From assembly GCF_003605365.2 (NCBI RefSeq), contig NZ_QYTU02000011.1, positions 25,058 to 89,057 of the forward strand: a DNA stretch of 64,000 nucleotides, given 5' to 3'. This document shows positions 54,009 to 63,132 of this stretch, piece after piece; the first letter of the stretch is position 1; each line of letters begins with the position of its first letter. The position numbers and the translations under genes were made by a program. The stretch comes from Siminovitchia fortis. Its GTDB lineage: Bacteria > Bacillota > Bacilli > Bacillales > Bacillaceae_C. The notes under the pieces are model-generated. The model saw only the letters and a program-made list of their open reading frames with translations, was not told the origin of the DNA and made no database searches.

Positions 54009-54923
54009 TTATGAAGCACCTTTTTCACTTTTCACCGTGCTGCTTTTTAATTGATCCATAAACAATTCCGTTGTTTGTTTTAAAACAGCATCCTTCCGGC
54101 AGGCAATGTAAAAATGCCGGTAAAAAGAAATATCTTTAATCGGATAAGCTTTCAACAGCTTGAGTTTAAGCTCTTTTTTGATCGCACTTTTCGATATAAT
54201 CGAAACCCCGAGCTTAGCGGACACTGCAGATTTAACTGCTTCCGTGCTCCCAAGCTCCATCACAAGATTCAGGTCCTCCTCCGCCATGCCAGCCTGATTC
54301 AAATACTGGCTGACAACAGACCTTGTACCCGACCCCTTTTCCCTGACGATCAAAGGCGTATCCTTTAACCGTTCAGCCGAAATGGTGATTTCATTATCGG
54401 AAAAATAACCCGGCGCTGCTATTAAAGTCAATTCATCTTCCATAAAAGGCTCCACAATAATCTGGGAATCTTCTATCGGAGTTTCAATCAATCCTACATC
54501 AATGAACTGATCCTTAATGTTCGACACTATGTTGTTGGAATTAGTAATGTCGACACTCATTTGAATAAGCGGATAATCATCCTTGAATAATTTTAAAAAC
54601 TCGGGAAGGACATATTCTCCTATTGTAAAGCTGCAGCCAATTTTCAAATCACCGTACATACTGTCCTCAATTTTCAAAATTTCCTTATGGGCAGAGTCGC
54701 TCAGGTGAATAATTTTTTTCGCATATTTTAATAAAATTTCGGCGGACTGTGTCATTTCCACTTTTTTTGTTGTCCGTTCAAACAGCTTCGTCCCAAGTTC
54801 TTCTTCCAAAGCCTTGATTTGCGCCGAAATGGTCGGCTGTGTTACATACAATATCTTGGCGGCTTCGGAGAAGCTTTTCTTCTCGGCCACTGCCACAAAC
54901 GTTTTCAGCCTTTCGTAATCCAT
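54009..54923 (-). CDS. LysR-type regulator, CysL-like
   Basis: 304 residues. LysR HTH 1-60 (KSFSEAAKILYVTQPTISAQIKALE) and effector domain with GSGTRSVV. Most like B. subtilis CysL (activator of sulfite reductase genes) among regulators I recall. It lies between tpa and xsc in the same direction, 37 bases after tpa, so is cotranscribed. A role in sensing sulfite or sulfonate stress is inferred. Confidence 0.82.
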   Translation of the reverse strand: MDYERLKTFVAVAEKKSFSEAAKILYVTQPTISAQIKALEEELGTKLFERTTKKVEMTQSAEILLKYAKKIIHLSDSAHKEILKIEDSMYGDLKIGCSFTIGEYVLPEFLKLFKDDYPLIQMSVDITNSNNIVSNIKDQFIDVGLIETPIEDSQIIVEPFMEDELTLIAAPGYFSDNEITISAERLKDTPLIVREKGSGTRSVVSQYLNQAGMAEEDLNLVMELGSTEAVKSAVSAKLGVSIISKSAIKKELKLKLLKAYPIKDISFYRHFYIACRKDAVLKQTTELFMDQLKSSTVKSEKGAS

Positions 54924-54960
54924 TAGTGGTTCCCTCCCGAGTTATTATTTAGGGAAAAAA

Positions 54961-56316
54961 TTAAAGACTACGAATCACCGATTCTACTGTTTCAACTACA
55001 AAGTCCAAATCCTCTTCAGTGCTTGTTAATGGCGGCGCTATAATAATGACATTGTTTAATCCCGGCACCGTGTCCCCATTTCTTCCGATGATCAAACCGC
55101 GCTTCTTGCATTCAGCCAAGATGCTGCCCATTTTTTCATCATCAAGCGGCTCTTTCGTCTCCTTGTCGGCGACCATTTCAATTCCCACCAGGAAGCCTGC
55201 CTGCCTCACTTCTCCAACATATTGGTGATCGCTTAATTGGTGGAGTCTTCCAAGCTTTGATTCTCCCAGTGCTTTAACCCGCCCCACAATATTTTCCCTT
55301 TCAATAATGTCGATATTGGCGAGGGCGACGGCACATGCTGCAGGGTGTCCGCCATAAGTGGAAACATGCCGGAAGTGATTATCTTTGCCCTGTTTTTTGA
55401 ACACTTCATAAATCTCAGATTTAACGGCTGTAGCCCCAAGCGGCAAATACCCGCTCGTCAATCCTTTTGCCATTGTTACAATGTCGGGTTGAACTCCTTC
55501 GGCATGCTGGAATCCGAACATTTCCCCGGTTCTTCCATATCCGGAAACAACTTCATCCATGACGAGCAAAACATTATATTTTTTACAAATCTCCTGAACG
55601 CGTTGAATATATTTGATTGAAGGTACGATGACACCTCCCCCGGAGATAAACGGTTCCATAATAAAAGCGGCCACTGATTCCTCGCCTTCATGCTGAATAG
55701 TACTTTCAAGAAGATCGGCAGCTTTCAAATCCGTTACTTCAGGCGTTCCATCAAACAGGGAACGATAGCTGTATGGAGGATGGACATGCAGGAATCCAGG
55801 AACGCCCGGATCATATTTCACACGACGGTTGGCTTGTGCTGTTGCACTCAGCGCTCCAAGCGTGGCTCCATGATACCCTCTATATCGGGAAATGATTTTA
55901 TATTTTCCTGGATTGCCACTCTGGTTATAGTACTGTCTTATGATTTTGAAGGCGGTTTCATTTGCCTCAGAGCCGCTGTTTGAAAAGAAAACCTGATAAT
56001 CGGCCCCAAGCAGTTCGCTGATTTTACCGGCGAGACGGACAGCGGGCTGATGGTTCATCGTCAACGGAAAATATGACAGGGCTTTCATTTGTTCAGCCGC
56101 TGCATCAACAATTTCCTGTCTCCCATGACCAAGATTCAAACACCACAATCCGGAAACACCATCAAGGTAGCGATTGCCATTTTCATCTGTAAACCAGGAG
56201 CCTTCACCGGAAACAGCCACTGTTGGCTCCGCATTGGGATTATAGCGGGTGATCGCATTCCAAAGGTGTGTTTCATTTGTTTGCGGACCTTTCCTCAATT
56301 CAACTTCAGTTTTCAT
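54961..56316 (-). CDS. tpa: Taurine--pyruvate aminotransferase (class III)
   Basis: 451 residues, PLP class-III aminotransferase. PLP lysine in TMAKGLTSGYLPLGA, preceded by DEVVSGYGRTG; GDTVPGLNNVIIIAPPLT near the end. Together with xsc it predicts taurine -> sulfoacetaldehyde -> acetyl phosphate + sulfite. ATG 56316, 8 bases after GGAGG; the earlier in-frame ATG contains that site. Assignment to taurine rests on context; close relatives use beta-alanine, GABA or 2-aminoethylphosphonate. Confidence 0.82.
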   Translation of the reverse strand: MKTEVELRKGPQTNETHLWNAITRYNPNAEPTVAVSGEGSWFTDENGNRYLDGVSGLWCLNLGHGRQEIVDAAAEQMKALSYFPLTMNHQPAVRLAGKISELLGADYQVFFSNSGSEANETAFKIIRQYYNQSGNPGKYKIISRYRGYHGATLGALSATAQANRRVKYDPGVPGFLHVHPPYSYRSLFDGTPEVTDLKAADLLESTIQHEGEESVAAFIMEPFISGGGVIVPSIKYIQRVQEICKKYNVLLVMDEVVSGYGRTGEMFGFQHAEGVQPDIVTMAKGLTSGYLPLGATAVKSEIYEVFKKQGKDNHFRHVSTYGGHPAACAVALANIDIIERENIVGRVKALGESKLGRLHQLSDHQYVGEVRQAGFLVGIEMVADKETKEPLDDEKMGSILAECKKRGLIIGRNGDTVPGLNNVIIIAPPLTSTEEDLDFVVETVESVIRSL

Positions 56317-56348
56317 ACTCCAAACCTCCATTTCATGACATTGTGACG

Positions 56349-56371
56349 TCCGGACCAGTTGAAGTACCGGA
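56349..56371. promoter_or_regulatory. Candidate operator in the tpa leader
   Basis: Inverted arms TCCGGAC (56349-56355) and GTACCGGA (56364-56371), overlapped by two direct AGTTGAA repeats (56358-56364 and 56371-56377). Lies just downstream of the tpa -10 box, where the divergent-direction GntR gene product could block transcription (inference). Confidence 0.4.
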
Positions 56372-56380
56372 GTTGAACTC

Positions 56381-56409
56381 AGTATAAAACATCAAGTTTT
56401 ATATTTCAA
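56381..56409 (-). promoter_or_regulatory. Sigma-A promoter of tpa-lysR-xsc
   Basis: Minus strand TTGAAA (56404-56409), 17-base spacer, TATACT (56381-56386). Confidence 0.75.
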
Positions 56410-56477
56410 TTAATTTTATCTATTCAGACATTTGACTATTCTATTGTATTTATAAGGTTTGCTGATAAATGCCCTGA

Positions 56478-57200
56478 TCAACCAAATTTTCGTGACAAAT
56501 TTACTTTGAATGTGTACATGTCACTCCTGTAAAAAGCGGTTTCCAGTTCAATGATTTGTCCAGCTTCGTTTTTGATCACTCGTCTTACTGTCATCACACA
56601 GGCATCAGACGGTATGTCCAGATACTCACGGTCCTCTTCCAATAATGGCCCGCAGGAAATGGATTGGTCCGCTTCTGCGAACCGGATTCCGAGTTCGTTC
56701 TGAACCAAATCGTATAAAGTTGCATTGTCCAAATCATATTTAGCCAATTCCTCTCCGATTTCCACCGGATAATAATGCCGTTCTACACCGATCGCTATAT
56801 CGTCGGCAAAGCGTACCCTTTTGATAAAATAGGCTTCGCTAAATCCCGTCAGACCCTGTATATAAGGATCCGGCGTTGTTTTGTAATGAGTAATCAGCTT
56901 GGCTCCCGGCTTCATCCCCATTCCGCGTATAACTTCAGTTGTGCTGCTTAAATGTCCCAGCCAATCCTGGATCGGTTTCAAGGAAACAAAGGTGCCCTTC
57001 CCATGCTTCTTTTCAAGTATCCCTTCCCTGACCAATAAGTTGATGGCTTCCCGTACAGTACTCCGGCTTACGTTAAATTTTTCCATTAACTGTCGTTCGC
57101 TCGGAATTTGTTCAGTATAAATGCCATCGGCTATATGCTGTTCAATCAGATCTTTTAGTTGGATGTGCAGCGGAATTGGATGATTATAATCAATTTTCAC
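56478..57200 (-). CDS. GntR-family regulator (HutC/UTRA type)
   Basis: 240 residues, GTG start after GGGAGGGGG. Winged HTH at 8-70 (IPSERQLMEKFNVSRSTVREAINLLVREG) and UTRA effector domain at 95-235. Transcribed toward tpa, 161 bases upstream of it. Probably controls the taurine/phosphonate genes; ligand unknown. Confidence 0.85.
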   Translation of the reverse strand: MKIDYNHPIPLHIQLKDLIEQHIADGIYTEQIPSERQLMEKFNVSRSTVREAINLLVREGILEKKHGKGTFVSLKPIQDWLGHLSSTTEVIRGMGMKPGAKLITHYKTTPDPYIQGLTGFSEAYFIKRVRFADDIAIGVERHYYPVEIGEELAKYDLDNATLYDLVQNELGIRFAEADQSISCGPLLEEDREYLDIPSDACVMTVRRVIKNEAGQIIELETAFYRSDMYTFKVNLSRKFG

Positions 57201-57318
57201 ATCCGTCCCCCTCCCGTAGGTTAATTAATAAAAGAATATCAAATCCATGTAAAAAGTAAAGGCGAAGAAATCCAAAATTCTGGTTTCTCAGCCTCCATAA
57301 AATAGTTTTAAAAACCTC

Positions 57319-58230
57319 TTATGCCGATTTTTTTGTACGGATGAAGTTCCGGTGTTCCAAAAATCCAGTCCCCAATATAACTCCCGCCACAATAAAAATA
57401 AATCCAAGCCATTGAGTGGAATATATTTTCTCGCCCAAAAATAAAAAGGCTCCGACAAGCGAGAAAAAAGGCGATAAGTTTAAAAACAGTGACGCCTGCC
57501 CCGCTCCGATTTTCTGTATTGCGTGATTGTAGATGAGGTGTCCAAAAGCCGTCGCAATGACTCCGGAAGCGAAAAATACGAGCCAGGCTGTAAGATTGCC
57601 GGTTTTCAATGTCGCCAATCCTGCCGGTTCCACAGCAAGGCTGAATGAAAAAAGCATCACCGAACCCATCATGAGTGAAAGCCCCGTTACTGCCTGTGTT
57701 CCTACTGTATTGGACATTTTGTTTATTAAAATAAAACTGACAGCCTGTGATAATACCGCACAAAATATGAAAATATCACCGACGGCGAAGCTGAATGAGG
57801 CTCCCGGCTGCATAAGCATGATCAATGCTACTCCCGAGAAACCGAAAATCAGTCCAAGTATCCGGAAGACAGTCAACCGGTCTCCCAGAAACAGAGCCGC
57901 CGCAACAGTTGTAACGATTGGAACTGAGCCGAGTATCAGCCCGCCGTTGGCGGCGCTTGTCTTGCTCAATCCAACAGAAAGGAAATAATGGTGGCCGAGG
58001 ACTCCGAATACGGCCACCAGAGCTATGAACAATATATCTTTTTTCGTAAGCTTTTTCATTTCACTGCGATAAAACAACATGGGCGCAAGCGTGAGGAAGG
58101 CAACGAAAATCCGCAATGATGTAATCGTCACTGGTGCAAAATGTGTGACTATAATTTTAATGGCGGTGACATTGAAGCCCCATACCACCATCACCATGAT
58201 GACTAAAAAATATAAATGCCATTTTTTCAT
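57319..58230 (-). CDS. EamA/DMT-family transporter
   Basis: 303 residues, ten helices in two EamA repeats (VVWGFNVTAIKIIVTHFAP... and FMLISQAVSFILINKMSNTVG...). ATG at 58230 close to GGGGGA. Family exports amino acids or metabolites. Substrate unknown; upstream of the GntR gene in the same direction. Confidence 0.85.
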   Translation of the reverse strand: MKKWHLYFLVIMVMVVWGFNVTAIKIIVTHFAPVTITSLRIFVAFLTLAPMLFYRSEMKKLTKKDILFIALVAVFGVLGHHYFLSVGLSKTSAANGGLILGSVPIVTTVAAALFLGDRLTVFRILGLIFGFSGVALIMLMQPGASFSFAVGDIFIFCAVLSQAVSFILINKMSNTVGTQAVTGLSLMMGSVMLFSFSLAVEPAGLATLKTGNLTAWLVFFASGVIATAFGHLIYNHAIQKIGAGQASLFLNLSPFFSLVGAFLFLGEKIYSTQWLGFIFIVAGVILGTGFLEHRNFIRTKKSA

Positions 58231-58310
58231 CAAATCCCCCGCTTGCTGTCCGGTTCTAAAATTATCTAAATTGATTGTATCACAGATAAGAAGATTTCCG
58301 GCTAAAAATG

Positions 58311-58718
58311 CTACTGCGGTTTGTCCGTCGTCACATAGGTGCCGGCAATCAAATCATGAATCCCTCTTTTATCTTCCCTCAGACCAACCATAAATGCACT
58401 CACGATCAAAGCAATTCCAAGCGTAACTGCATAAACGAGACCAGTCACAAAAGTCCGCAGAAGCATAGTCCCAATTCCCACTTTTCCGCCATCGACCTTC
58501 ACAATCCGGACGCCGACAATTCTTTTGCCGACCGTGTATCCCATCCAGACTACGGGAAGAATCAAATAATATAAAAAGCTTAGCAGATTGGTAAGAGTGT
58601 TTCCTTCAGACTCACCTGTCAAAATGTAACTTAATATGCCCAGCGGGACACCAACAACGATCGCATCCAATAATAGTCCAAGCAGCCTTCTCCAAAACCC
58701 GCCCGGATTTTGAACCAT
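58311..58718 (-). CDS. RDD-family membrane protein
   Basis: About 135 residues. RDD signature near the start (GFWRRLLGLLLDAIVV), the middle motif GKRIVGVRIVKVDG, and C-terminal REDKRGIHDLIAGTYV. Two ATGs (58721, 58718) follow AAGGGAG; the second has better spacing. Function of the family is mostly unknown; some act in Na+(Li+)/H+ antiport. Confidence 0.85.
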   Translation of the reverse strand: MVQNPGGFWRRLLGLLLDAIVVGVPLGILSYILTGESEGNTLTNLLSFLYYLILPVVWMGYTVGKRIVGVRIVKVDGGKVGIGTMLLRTFVTGLVYAVTLGIALIVSAFMVGLREDKRGIHDLIAGTYVTTDKPQ

Positions 58719-58738
58719 CATCCCCACTCCCTTTTAAT

Positions 58739-59191
58739 TTATTTTCCTCTGTCCTCCTGAATATTTGTCCATTTAAATACATTCCATACAATGAGCAAAA
58801 ATATGAGATAACCGATAAATGTATACCAATGCTTCCACTCGCCTGCATGCCAAAACATACCCAATGATTCCGATAATACCTCCAAAACGGTACCTGCCAT
58901 ACTAAACAGTACGATCAAAAGCCCCCTCCCCGCTTTGTTCATTCTGATTCCAGCCCAAAGAAAAAACCAAGTAAAAGCGGGCAGGCCCGCAAGATTAAAA
59001 ACGATATGAATTTCGAAAACATCAGCAAAGGGCCGGGACGGAAATGAATACATGCCCATTCCTGTAAAATAAAGATCAAGGTACATTCCCAACAGCATGG
59101 CGAATACAATGGCCGGAAAATAGACGGGCTCATTATATAAAAACCGTCTTTTTTGCAAGTACTGCCAATTCAAGATTTTGAAGGGTTTCAC
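58739..59191 (-). CDS. CBO0543-family membrane protein
   Basis: About 150 residues with four to five hydrophobic helices (FPAIVFAMLLGMYLDLYF, IHIVFNLAGLPAFTWFFLWAG, GLLIVLFSMAGTVLEVL, FIGYLIFLLIVWNVF). Recognised as the CBO0543 type. GTG at 59191 after AGGTG is the most plausible start, overlapping the upstream gene by about 59 bases. Function unknown. Confidence 0.68.
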   Translation of the reverse strand: MKPFKILNWQYLQKRRFLYNEPVYFPAIVFAMLLGMYLDLYFTGMGMYSFPSRPFADVFEIHIVFNLAGLPAFTWFFLWAGIRMNKAGRGLLIVLFSMAGTVLEVLSESLGMFWHAGEWKHWYTFIGYLIFLLIVWNVFKWTNIQEDRGK

Positions 59192-60209
59192 AATAATCAC
59201 CTGTTATTTTTCCATTTACCGGCTCTTCTTTTTCTTTTAAATAGACAACAACACCGGAATCATCAAACCAGTCACCAGGTTCAGCGGGCCGGTGCTTCAT
59301 ATTTGGCCATGCATGTTCAAGCTGGGGACTATACAACTTTGGTGAACCTTTGATCAAACGGCAGTTTTTCAACCTGCGAATTTGGAGCGGGCCGGGCAGC
59401 CCTTCATTGACATCGTTAAAAATATGAGGCCAGTAATCCTTTCTGGAGCCGGTATGCGCGCGTGAAATACACCAGGCCAATATTTCCTTATGTTGTTTCC
59501 GGTCTTTAAAAAGCAAGTGATACAATCTTCTGCCCAGGATGATCCGCTCATGCAATGAACCAAATTGATGAATCGTCATGCCTGTCAGTGAAGCCTTTTC
59601 GCCTTTACGGGAAGGAAACAATATTTGATTGAATGAAAGCAGATCCTGCAAAAAGAATTCCAGCGTCTGAAAAATTTTTTCTTTATAAAAAGGATTTTGG
59701 ATCATTCGCGCTTCCAAATAGCTTTGTTCGTTCACAACCTGCGCCATGGCCAATATATAAGAATCCCTCCTCTGCCAAAAATCGTCCCAGATCACCTCCA
59801 TGAACCTGGATATCCCCATACACGGAAGCAAATAAAATAGGCTTCGTCCCTGTCTTATGCTCTCCGCATAAAGCAAAAATTGCGGAAATGCATCCTGAAA
59901 AATTAACCAATTTCCGCGTTCCAGAAATTCAAAGAATTCTTCCTGCTTTTCTTCGCTCATCAGCCTTGAAAGCAAATCACCTTTCAAGTCGGTCATGTTC
60001 CATCCGCCGTTTCTTGACACGGCATGCCCTAGGAATGCCCAATGGATTTCCGGATACCGCAGATAAAAATCAAGATAGGCCTGCGTCCTTGTTACGTTGT
60101 TGATATTCAGCATTTTCGTTATTTTTGTTATCTGCTCTACTATCGCTTTATCTTCCCGTGACAAATCTTCGATTTTCAAAGTGCAGGTATCCAACAAGAC
60201 TTTCTTCAA
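59133..60209 (-). CDS. DUF2515 family protein (YppC-like)
   Basis: 358 residues, TTG start with a weak site. Conserved NVTRTQAYLDFYLRYPEIHWAFLGHAVSRNGGWNMTDLKGDL and LPCMGISRFMEVIWDDFWQRRDSYILAMAQVVNEQSYLEARMIQ blocks of DUF2515. Mostly helical, soluble. Spore-former-associated family of unknown function. Divergent from the cyclase gene. Confidence 0.75.
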   Translation of the reverse strand: MKKVLLDTCTLKIEDLSREDKAIVEQITKITKMLNINNVTRTQAYLDFYLRYPEIHWAFLGHAVSRNGGWNMTDLKGDLLSRLMSEEKQEEFFEFLERGNWLIFQDAFPQFLLYAESIRQGRSLFYLLPCMGISRFMEVIWDDFWQRRDSYILAMAQVVNEQSYLEARMIQNPFYKEKIFQTLEFFLQDLLSFNQILFPSRKGEKASLTGMTIHQFGSLHERIILGRRLYHLLFKDRKQHKEILAWCISRAHTGSRKDYWPHIFNDVNEGLPGPLQIRRLKNCRLIKGSPKLYSPQLEHAWPNMKHRPAEPGDWFDDSGVVVYLKEKEEPVNGKITGDYCETLQNLELAVLAKKTVFI

Positions 60210-60347
60210 TTTTCTCTTTATATCGTGGAGGTGGCGGGATAGCGGTTCTGTTTTTTTCTTCTTTTTAAAAAAGAAAATCTTTCCTCACCCCCGCCAAGAA
60301 TTCTTTCGCCTTTTTTGAATAAATATTTGTCAGGGAGATGATTCGGT

Positions 60348-62243
60348 ATGGCGTACAGTCCAAATGAGTTGATCAACAGGATTACCGGAATTTTAAAAGA
60401 GGAGCAGAATTGCGATGGTTCGTGGGATTATCCCTTTGACACAGGCGTCAAAACCGATGCCTATATGATTATTTTATTAAAGACCCTGGAAATAAATGAT
60501 GAAGATTTGATTCGGAGGCTAACGGAGCGGATTCTCAGCAAACAGGAAAAAAACGGTGCCTGGAAGCTGTATTACGATGAAAAAGACGGCAATTTGTCCT
60601 ATACGGTTGAAGCTTACTATGCCCTTCTTTATTCGGGTTTTTACCCAAAGTCTGATACCCGTCTCCGATTGGCCAAAAGCTTCATATTAAAAAATGGCGG
60701 GATGGAGAAAGCCGGGATATTTACAAAAGTCTTGCTTGCTTTGACAGGGCAATATAAGTGGCCAGCCTTTTTTCCGCTTCCTGTGGAACTGATTCTTCTG
60801 CCCCTTTCCTTTCCTATCAATTTCTATGATTTTTCTGTATTCGGCAGGGCCAATCTTGCTCCGATCATGATTTTGGCCGCAAAAAAATACAACAGAAAAA
60901 CAAAGGACAGCCCGGATCTTTCTGACCTTTTTGTCAACAGGACAGACGAATTTTTTTCAGCGGACGAAAAACGCAGTTTCGAAAATATTTTCTCCATTAT
61001 TGAACAAGGGATCAAAAGCATCCTGATGGCTCCCGGCCAACTTCGGTCATATGCCATCGAGCGGGCAAAACAATACATGCTCAACCACCTGGAACCGGAC
61101 GGGACGTTTTACAGTTATTTCAGCTCCACCTTCCTGATGATATTCGCCCTCATGTCTCTCGGATACAAAAAGGACGATCCGGTCATTTTAAAAGCGGTCG
61201 AAGGCTTGAAAGGGATGGAATGTACCATTCAGGGCTACACCCATATGCAGTATACGACAGCGAACGTCTGGAATACTGCCCTTATTTCCTATGCCCTGCA
61301 GAATGCGGGAGTCCCGGCGTCAGATCCTACGGTCATAGCAGCCAACGAATACTTGTTGGAAAAACAGCATTACAAATACGGCGATTGGGTCATTCACAAT
61401 CCAGGTGCTTTGCCAGGTGGCTGGGGATTTTCGGATATTAACACGTTCAACCCGGATGTTGATGATACAACCGCGGCGTTAAGAGCCTTTTCTCCATTGG
61501 TTACGGAGAATTCTGCCCTGCGTTCGTCATGGGACCGCGGGACCAATTGGACCATTTCGATGCAAAATAATGACGGCGGGTGGCCTGCTTTTGAAAAAAA
61601 TGTTGATAAAAAGATTATGAATCTATTGCCGATCGAAAAGGCGAGATTCCTTGTTTCAGATGCAAGCAGCGCCGATCTAACCGGAAGGACCCTTGAATTT
61701 TTTGGTAATTATACAAACATGCCGAAAAAAAGCGAAAAGATAAGAAATGGAGCAGAATGGCTCAAAGCGGATCAGAAAAAAGACGGGTCATGGTACGGGA
61801 GGTGGGGAATCTGTTATATATACGGAACGTGGGCTGCCGTGACAGGATTAATGGCAATAGGCTTTAACCGCAAACATAAAAGTATCCAAAATGCGGCCGC
61901 CTGGCTTAAAAGGATTCAAAACAAAGATGGCGGATGGGGGGAATCATGCAGCAGCGATATTGAAAATACGTACGTTCCGCTGCGTAAAAGCCATATTACC
62001 CAGACGGCATGGGCGCTGGATGCACTGATTGCCGCAGAAAACCAGCCGACGCCGGAAATTCAAGCAGGAGTCCGCTATTTGCTCCACTCATATGATAGCG
62101 AGAATTGGACTTGGGATTACCCCGTCGGCCAAGGAATGGGAGGGGGATTTTACATCCATTACCATAGTTACCGTTATATTTTTCCTTTGCTTGCACTCTC
62201 CAATTACGAGAAAAAGTTTAAACAAAAAATCGCCGGCACATAA
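60348..62243 (+). CDS. sqhC: Squalene-hopene/sporulenol-type triterpene cyclase
   Basis: 631 residues. Protonating DxDD motif as DVDDTT (around residue 370), several QW repeats (e.g. QEKNGAWKLYY, QNNDGGWPAF, QKKDGSWYGRWG, QNKDGGWGES) of the alpha/alpha-barrel. In B. subtilis the homolog makes sporulenes from tetraprenyl-curcumene in spores. Length equals the Bacillus enzyme. AGGGAG ribosome site. Confidence 0.92.
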   Translation: MAYSPNELINRITGILKEEQNCDGSWDYPFDTGVKTDAYMIILLKTLEINDEDLIRRLTERILSKQEKNGAWKLYYDEKDGNLSYTVEAYYALLYSGFYPKSDTRLRLAKSFILKNGGMEKAGIFTKVLLALTGQYKWPAFFPLPVELILLPLSFPINFYDFSVFGRANLAPIMILAAKKYNRKTKDSPDLSDLFVNRTDEFFSADEKRSFENIFSIIEQGIKSILMAPGQLRSYAIERAKQYMLNHLEPDGTFYSYFSSTFLMIFALMSLGYKKDDPVILKAVEGLKGMECTIQGYTHMQYTTANVWNTALISYALQNAGVPASDPTVIAANEYLLEKQHYKYGDWVIHNPGALPGGWGFSDINTFNPDVDDTTAALRAFSPLVTENSALRSSWDRGTNWTISMQNNDGGWPAFEKNVDKKIMNLLPIEKARFLVSDASSADLTGRTLEFFGNYTNMPKKSEKIRNGAEWLKADQKKDGSWYGRWGICYIYGTWAAVTGLMAIGFNRKHKSIQNAAAWLKRIQNKDGGWGESCSSDIENTYVPLRKSHITQTAWALDALIAAENQPTPEIQAGVRYLLHSYDSENWTWDYPVGQGMGGGFYIHYHSYRYIFPLLALSNYEKKFKQKIAGT

Positions 62244-62261
62244 AGATGCAGGCGATTTTTT
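62227..62261 (+). terminator. Terminator of the cyclase gene
   Basis: AAATCGCC (62227-62234) with GGCGATTT (62251-62258) and T run; overlaps the last codons. Confidence 0.8.
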
Positions 62262-62279
62262 CCTATAATCGGCACTATA

Positions 62280-63032
62280 TCAGATATTACGCAAATCAAG
62301 AAGGACATCCATTTCAAAAAATTTGTCGCTCTGAATCAGGCGTGCAAGCCTGCCCGCTGTCTCTTCGGGTGAACTCAGCAGCCCTTTTTTCTTATATTCG
62401 ATAAACTGATCGACCAATTCAAATTCCTGCTTATCGCTTTTACGTATTTCCTTTTGCATATCCGTATCAATAATACCCGGAGCAACAGAAACGATTTTCA
62501 CACCGAACAGTTCTTTTTTCTGTTCCAATGCAACAGCATTGGAATAATGGTCAAGCCCTGCCTTTCCGGCACAGTAGCTGCTCCATCCTGTATAGGCATG
62601 GCGTCCGGCGCCGGAAGAAATATTGACGACCCGTTTTGGCACGTGTTTGTCCTTAAGCTTTCGGATGAAAGCAGATGTCAATATCATCGGCGCAGTCAAG
62701 TTGACGGCAATGCTTTTCTCGATGGCTGCCGGCGAGTTGTCCTCTGTATGGCCGATCGGTTCGATGACACCGGCATTATTGATGAGCGTAATAGAACCCG
62801 GAAACTCTGGTACATAGGAAATCATTGAATCCATCAGCTCTTCGAGACGGGAGGTTTCAGTTAAATCGAACTCAAGGAATGCAAGTTTGCCGCCATGGTG
62901 TTTTGCAAGCTCCTCAAGCTCTTCGTTCTTTGATCGCGCCATGCAGACAAGCACGTTGTTTTTACCCATAAGCTCCTTACTTAAAGCAAGGCCGATTCCT
63001 CTGGAAGCACCTGTTATAAAAAAGACGTCCAT
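62280..63032 (-). CDS. SDR, (S)-benzoin-forming benzil reductase type (YueD-like)
   Basis: 250 residues. Intact SDR motifs: TGASRGIG at 7-14, NNAG, catalytic Ser in NISSGAGR, and YCAGK. Resembles B. subtilis YueD, an NADPH carbonyl reductase active on benzil; physiological substrate unknown. AAAGGA ribosome site 10 bases upstream. Confidence 0.86.
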   Translation of the reverse strand: MDVFFITGASRGIGLALSKELMGKNNVLVCMARSKNEELEELAKHHGGKLAFLEFDLTETSRLEELMDSMISYVPEFPGSITLINNAGVIEPIGHTEDNSPAAIEKSIAVNLTAPMILTSAFIRKLKDKHVPKRVVNISSGAGRHAYTGWSSYCAGKAGLDHYSNAVALEQKKELFGVKIVSVAPGIIDTDMQKEIRKSDKQEFELVDQFIEYKKKGLLSSPEETAGRLARLIQSDKFFEMDVLLDLRNI

Positions 63033-63132
63033 CTTGGTATCATCCTTTCATTTTAAGCACTGCGTTGACTGGATCGGTATTTTTCTATCTTTACTTTTAA
63101 CCTCCAGAAATACTTCTAAACCCATATAGCCG

